From an uncultured Devosia sp. (lineage in GTDB: Bacteria; Pseudomonadota; Alphaproteobacteria; Rhizobiales; Devosiaceae): DNA of 20,822 nt. Positions 17,791 through 20,822 of the stretch are shown here, in pieces (position 1 is the stretch's first letter; every line of letters begins with the position of its first letter). The DNA lies in NCBI GenBank assembly GCA_934553185.1, contig CAKTFF010000006.1, forward strand, positions 1 through 20,822, given 5' to 3'. The translations under genes and the position numbers were made by a program. The notes below the pieces were generated by a model. It ran no database searches. It had not been told where the DNA came from and saw only the letters and a program-made list of their open reading frames with translations.

Positions 17791-17810
17791 CCCCCGGACT
17801 GATCCGGGGG
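17791..17810. repeat. REP-like palindrome A
   Basis: CCCCCGGA and TCCGGGGG form a perfect 8-bp stem around CTGA, preceded by TCGCTTC on the plus strand. It pairs in style with palindrome B 31 nt away, which has the same head (TCGCTTCCC) on the opposite strand. Confidence 0.6.
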
Positions 17811-17841
17811 TCGCTCATCGCATGCACCGTGTTGGTGGTGA

Positions 17842-17862
17842 CCCGCGGAACAGGCCCGCGGG
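17842..17862. repeat. REP-like palindrome B, inverted relative to A
   Basis: CCCGCGG and CCGCGGG form a 7-bp stem around a 7-nt loop. Read on the minus strand it begins TCGCTTCCCGCGGG, matching the head and stem-loop plan of palindrome A, so A and B make an inverted doublet in the 181-nt gap between binding-protein and glycohydrolase genes. Confidence 0.6.
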
Positions 17863-17904
17863 AAGCGATTGTGCGCGGGCAGGCTTGGTGCCCACAGGGC
17901 TGCG

Positions 17905-19335
17905 TCACTGCAACACAGTCGCCGCATACTCGGCCATGCGCGCACCGCCTGCAGCGTTGTATTCGCTGACGAACTGGTCCCATTGATCGAGCGGGGCTTC
18001 GCCGGTGATGAACTTGGCCACCCAGGAGCGATAGACCTGCTCGGCAGCGTCCACTTCGGCGGCATATTCAGCCGGCCAGACAAAGGCGTTGTCGGCGGTG
18101 AAATCGGCCTTGATGGTGTCGAGCGCGGCCTGGCCGGTGGGCGACAGGAGCGGGGTCGGCGCTTCCCAGTTGGCGGCGTTGAAGAAGCGGGCATACCAGG
18201 TGGAGATCTGGTCGGTGAAGGTCACCGCGCCATCGGCGCCAACCGTGTGGTGCACATCGGGGAAGCCCATGCGATCGATGTCCTGGCCTTCCTTGGAGGC
18301 CATGAAATCGAGCACGGCAAAGGCTTCTTCCTTGTGCTCGGAAATGGCCGAGATGGCCCAGCCGCGCGACTCCTTGGAGACATCAACGGCCGCCAGCCCC
18401 TGGCCGCCCGGGCCCGAGGGAACCGGCAGCAGCGCCAGCTCGATCTCTTCGTCCGGATGGGCCTGGCGCATCTTGCCGGCATAGATATCGATCACTTCGG
18501 GCGAGGAGCCAAAGATCACCCCGGCCCTGCCGGTATAGAACTTGTCTTCCTTCACATCGAACGTGTTGGTGACATATTCCTTGTCGAACAGGCCCTTCCC
18601 GGCAAGCCGGGCATAGAACTCGATCTTGGCGCGCTCTGCCTCGGTGACGCGCCCATTGACCCACTGGCCCTCAGCATTCTTCATCCAAGTGCCGGTCACA
18701 CCAAAGGCCTGGTTGAACACGGAGTCCAGTTCAGTGGTGTTGCCGAAGCCGGTCAGGCCCAGCGTATTGCCTGGCGTGCCGTCGCCATCGAGATCGGCAT
18801 CGTGGATGGCCTGGAACAGGGCTTCGTATTCCTCCACCGTCGTTGGCGGCTCCATGCCCAGTTCGTCCAGCCAATCCTGGCGCATCACCGGCTGCGGCGC
18901 GCGCGGCGGGTAGATGTAGAGGAGGTATGGATAGTTGGCGAGGCGGTCGACGTTATGCGGCCAAAGCGCGGCCTTGACGTTTTGGGACCCTTCGATCCAT
19001 GGCGTGAGGTCCTCAAGGATGCCCTGCTCGGCCATCTTCTGGTCGCCGCCCTGGAAATAGATGATGTCCGGGATATCGCCAGATAGGAGCATAACGCCCA
19101 GCGCATCCACATAGGCCGAGGTGCCACCCGGCAGGTCGATGGTCTGAATGTCGATATCCATGCCCTGCGCCTGGAGGGCGGCTTCGATGGACTCGATCTC
19201 GCGCACGTCATCGGGATTGGTGGTCAGCAAGTCCTTGCTGACCAAGCGAATGGTGGTTTGGGCAAAGGCCGGTACGGCCAGCGTGCCCACCATGGCCATG
19301 GCGGTTGTCGCCAAAAGCAGTTTCTTGAGTGTCAT
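17905..19335 (-). CDS. Carbohydrate ABC transporter substrate-binding protein (LplA/YtcQ-like)
   Basis: This 476-residue extracytoplasmic binding protein has a Sec signal peptide (MTLKKLLLAT to PAFA, cleavage before Gln26). It shows the features of the large LplA/YtcQ group of family 1 sugar-binding proteins: MRQDWLDELGMEPPTTVEEY (151-170), then DADLDGDGTPGNTLGLTGFG (179-198), an EF-hand-like loop probably binding calcium. There is no lipobox cysteine, as expected in a Gram-negative. The ATG at 19335 is chosen over one 24 nt upstream because GGAGGAG sits 7 nt before it. It is encoded downstream of two Lpl-type permease genes and upstream of two glycohydrolases. It decides what the importer takes up: members bind oligosaccharides, uronates and glycosides, and the ligand here is unknown. 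Confidence 0.9.
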   Translation of the reverse strand: MTLKKLLLATTAMAMVGTLAVPAFAQTTIRLVSKDLLTTNPDDVREIESIEAALQAQGMDIDIQTIDLPGGTSAYVDALGVMLLSGDIPDIIYFQGGDQKMAEQGILEDLTPWIEGSQNVKAALWPHNVDRLANYPYLLYIYPPRAPQPVMRQDWLDELGMEPPTTVEEYEALFQAIHDADLDGDGTPGNTLGLTGFGNTTELDSVFNQAFGVTGTWMKNAEGQWVNGRVTEAERAKIEFYARLAGKGLFDKEYVTNTFDVKEDKFYTGRAGVIFGSSPEVIDIYAGKMRQAHPDEEIELALLPVPSGPGGQGLAAVDVSKESRGWAISAISEHKEEAFAVLDFMASKEGQDIDRMGFPDVHHTVGADGAVTFTDQISTWYARFFNAANWEAPTPLLSPTGQAALDTIKADFTADNAFVWPAEYAAEVDAAEQVYRSWVAKFITGEAPLDQWDQFVSEYNAAGGARMAEYAATVLQ

Positions 19336-19364
19336 GCTATTCTCCTCCGTTGTTATCATTCAAA

Positions 19365-19376
19365 CCGCTTCAGCGG
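19365..19376. promoter_or_regulatory. Short inverted repeat upstream of the binding-protein gene
   Basis: CCGCT and AGCGG flank a TC centre (CCGCTTCAGCGG), about 30 nt before the binding-protein start and just ahead of its ribosome-binding site. It could be a repressor operator or a small hairpin; there is no second copy to support it. Confidence 0.25.
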
Positions 19377-19428
19377 GATTCTTTGCGTGGACGGCTCCGG
19401 CGATTTCGTCGCCAAAGTCACGATGCTG

Positions 19429-19449
19429 CTCTCGGGCTGGACCCGAGAG
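19429..19449. repeat. REP-like palindrome C
   Basis: CTCTCGGG and CCCGAGAG form a perfect 8-bp stem around CTGGA. The core resembles the CTCGGGCTTGACCCGAG-type palindromes that are frequent between genes in alphaproteobacteria. It lies in the gap between permease and binding-protein genes. Confidence 0.6.
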
Positions 19450-19502
19450 CCACTCCCCCGCCAACCGACCTCTTCCTTTCTTAGCGCGTTCAACCCGGCA
19501 GA

Positions 19503-19523
19503 CCCTCGGGTCGAGCCCGTGGG
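19503..19523. repeat. REP-like palindrome D, inverted relative to C
   Basis: CCCTCGGG and CCCGTGGG pair in an 8-position stem with one mismatch around TCGAG. On the minus strand it reads CCCACGGGCTCGACCCGAGG, the same plan as palindrome C on the plus strand, 53 nt away, so C and D form a second inverted doublet. Confidence 0.55.
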
Positions 19524-19558
19524 CAGCACAGCGCGCGAGGAAAGAGCGGTGAAAACAC

Positions 19559-20458
19559 TCATCCCTTGAGCGCTCCCGACATTGTGCCCTTGGTGAAGAA
19601 CTTCAGGATCAGGGGGTAAATCGCCAGGATCGGCAGGATGGTGATGAAGATCATGCCGGCCTTGAGCGCGCGGATGTTGATCTGCGCCAGGCCGATATTG
19701 TTGTTGGCATTGTTGGCGCCCACGATGGCGATCTTGTCGCCTTCGATGACGAACTGGCGCAGCACCACCTGCAGCGGCCATTTGGTCTGGTCGTTCAGGT
19801 AGATCATGGAGCGGAAGAACTCGTTCCAATGCAGCACGAGGTAGAACAGCGCGATGGTTGCCAGCGCCGGCTTTGCGAGAGGCAGCACCACCATCCAGAA
19901 GGTCTGGAACGGATTGGCGCCGTCGAGTTCTGCCGCTTCCAGCAGTTCCTTGGGAATTTCCTCGAAGAAGCGGATGAGGATGATCAGATACCAGGCGCTG
20001 ATCACCTTATACATGATCACCGACCAGGGCGAGTTGAGCAGTCCCAGCCGCCGCATCAGGAAATAATCGGGAATGATGCCCGGCTCGAAAACGATGGTGA
20101 CGAGCACGAGGATGAAGATCAGCCGCCTGCCCGGCAGGCCGGGGCGCGACATGCCCCAGGCCATGAGCGCGGTCCCCATCACCCCGATAACGACGCTGGT
20201 TGCCGTCATCCAGATCGAGTTGAACAGGCCCCGCTGCACATTAGGGTGCTGCAGCAACAGCGTCCACACGTCGGTGGAGAAACCGTCGGGGAAGATCGAG
20301 AGGCCCGAAAAGCCGGCAATGTTGCTGGGGTCAGTAAAGGAGAGCGCCAGCAGGTTCAGGAGCGGCTGGATGGTGAACACCACCAGAAGCAGCAGGGTCG
20401 AGACGATCAGCACATATTCGACCCGCTCGAGTGGGGTGCGGCGCGAGTTGGAGGCCAT
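19559..20458 (-). CDS. Carbohydrate ABC transporter permease (LplC/YtcP-like)
   Basis: This 299-residue inner-membrane permease has about six helices. The EAA loop IPKELLEAAELDGANPFQTF (168-187) contacts the ATPase. The N-terminus (ERVEYVLIVSTLLLLVVFTI), the segment FEPGIIPDYFLMRRLGL and the ending (KFFTKGTMSGALKG) are typical of the LplC/YtcP group, whose members pair with LplB-type permeases and LplA-type binding proteins. The ATG at 20458 overlaps the stop of the neighbouring permease by one base (TAATG), which means coupled translation and equal amounts of the two subunits. The frame runs on upstream but only through the neighbour's gene. Confidence 0.93.
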   Translation of the reverse strand: MASNSRRTPLERVEYVLIVSTLLLLVVFTIQPLLNLLALSFTDPSNIAGFSGLSIFPDGFSTDVWTLLLQHPNVQRGLFNSIWMTATSVVIGVMGTALMAWGMSRPGLPGRRLIFILVLVTIVFEPGIIPDYFLMRRLGLLNSPWSVIMYKVISAWYLIILIRFFEEIPKELLEAAELDGANPFQTFWMVVLPLAKPALATIALFYLVLHWNEFFRSMIYLNDQTKWPLQVVLRQFVIEGDKIAIVGANNANNNIGLAQINIRALKAGMIFITILPILAIYPLILKFFTKGTMSGALKG

Positions 20459-20822
20459 TACCACACTCCCTTGCCGGTCAGGCGCTTGCTGACCAGGTGC
20501 GAGGTCACCACCAGGATCATGCCGATCACAGCCTTGAACAGACCCGCCGCCGTCGCCAGCGCATATTCGCCGGTCGACAGGCCCATGCGATAGACATAGG
20601 TGTCGAGGATATCGATGGCCGAGGCGTTGACGTCGTTCTGAAAGTTGATGATCTGGTTGAGATCGGCGCTGAGGAACATGCCCATGTTGAGGATGAACAG
20701 CGTCGCGATGGTCGGCACGATGCCCGGAATGGTGACGTGCCAGATCTTCTGCCAACGATTGGCGCCATCCATTTCGGCCGCTTCGTAGAGCTCAGGCGCG
20801 ATGGCAAAAATCGCGGCACGAT
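20458..20822 (-). CDS. Carbohydrate ABC transporter permease (LplB-like), 5' end outside window
   Basis: The reading frame is open to the right edge, so only the last roughly 120 residues are seen. It begins inside an EAA loop (ELYEAAEMDGANRWQKIWHV), followed by TIPGIVPTIATLFILNMGMF, the STGEYALATAAGLFKAVIG segment and a short tail ending LTGKGVW. These stretches are characteristic of the LplB/YteP group that pairs with LplC-type permeases. The stop TAA shares its first minus-strand bases with the next start (TAATG). An internal ATG at 20772 is not the true start because the conserved EAA motif continues upstream of it. Confidence 0.92.
   Translation of the reverse strand, partial: RAAIFAIAPELYEAAEMDGANRWQKIWHVTIPGIVPTIATLFILNMGMFLSADLNQIINFQNDVNASAIDILDTYVYRMGLSTGEYALATAAGLFKAVIGMILVVTSHLVSKRLTGKGVW

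Noticed and set aside
17724..18194. N-terminal extension of the single-domain glycohydrolase upstream of 17723
   Set aside because: The frame stays open, but it crosses the REP-like palindromes and the 3' part of the binding-protein gene; family similarity starts only after the ATG at 17723.
17869..19086. 405-aa plus-strand ORF opposite the binding-protein gene
   Set aside because: Antisense to a gene with signal peptide, strong ribosome-binding site and family motifs; it also begins inside the repeat-containing gap.

Overview
The window looks like a high-GC alphaproteobacterial chromosome, most likely Hyphomicrobiales and Devosia-like. This is inferred from protein style, base composition and REP-type palindromes of the kind common in alphaproteobacteria; no rRNA or other marker gene is present to confirm it. 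Coding density is high. I saw no tRNA, rRNA, CRISPR array, insertion sequence or integrase.

Region 1 (1-4458, minus strand) is the high-affinity K+ pump operon kdpF-A-B-C. KdpC runs off the left edge and the sensor pair kdpDE is not in view. Two tiny membrane-protein genes lead the operon: a recognisable kdpF (26 aa) and, ahead of it, an unnamed 27-aa ORF with the best ribosome-binding site of the leader. That site lies inside a predicted hairpin. Farther upstream is a direct repeat with 11-nt period, the pattern expected for an OmpR/PhoB-type regulator such as KdpE.

Region 2 (4765-7041, plus strand) is a three-gene polar amino acid ABC importer, best matched to cystine uptake (binding protein, permease, ATPase). 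A terminator-like hairpin separates the binding-protein gene from the permease gene.

Region 3 (7104-10061, minus strand) is a two-gene unit: a large membrane-embedded M48 metallopeptidase, and a smaller membrane protein whose N-terminal layout resembles that of the peptidase.

Region 4 (10256-20822, minus strand) is the accessory part. Ten co-directional genes run leftward: two Lpl/Ytc-type sugar permeases (the first cut by the right edge), a solute-binding protein, two ADP-ribosylglycohydrolase-family (ARH/DraG) proteins, a UgpC/MalK-type ATPase, a class III CoA-transferase, a CitE-like CoA-ester lyase and a secreted esterase. Several junctions are coupled (TAATG, TGATG, 17- to 19-nt gaps). 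The most economical reading is a complete import-and-breakdown pathway: the esterase trims an ester outside the cytoplasm, the ABC system imports a ribosyl-like glycoside, the ARH proteins cleave it, and the CoA-transferase and lyase break down an acid released from it. The substrate is unknown. The binding-protein gene is bracketed on each side by an inverted pair of related palindromes.
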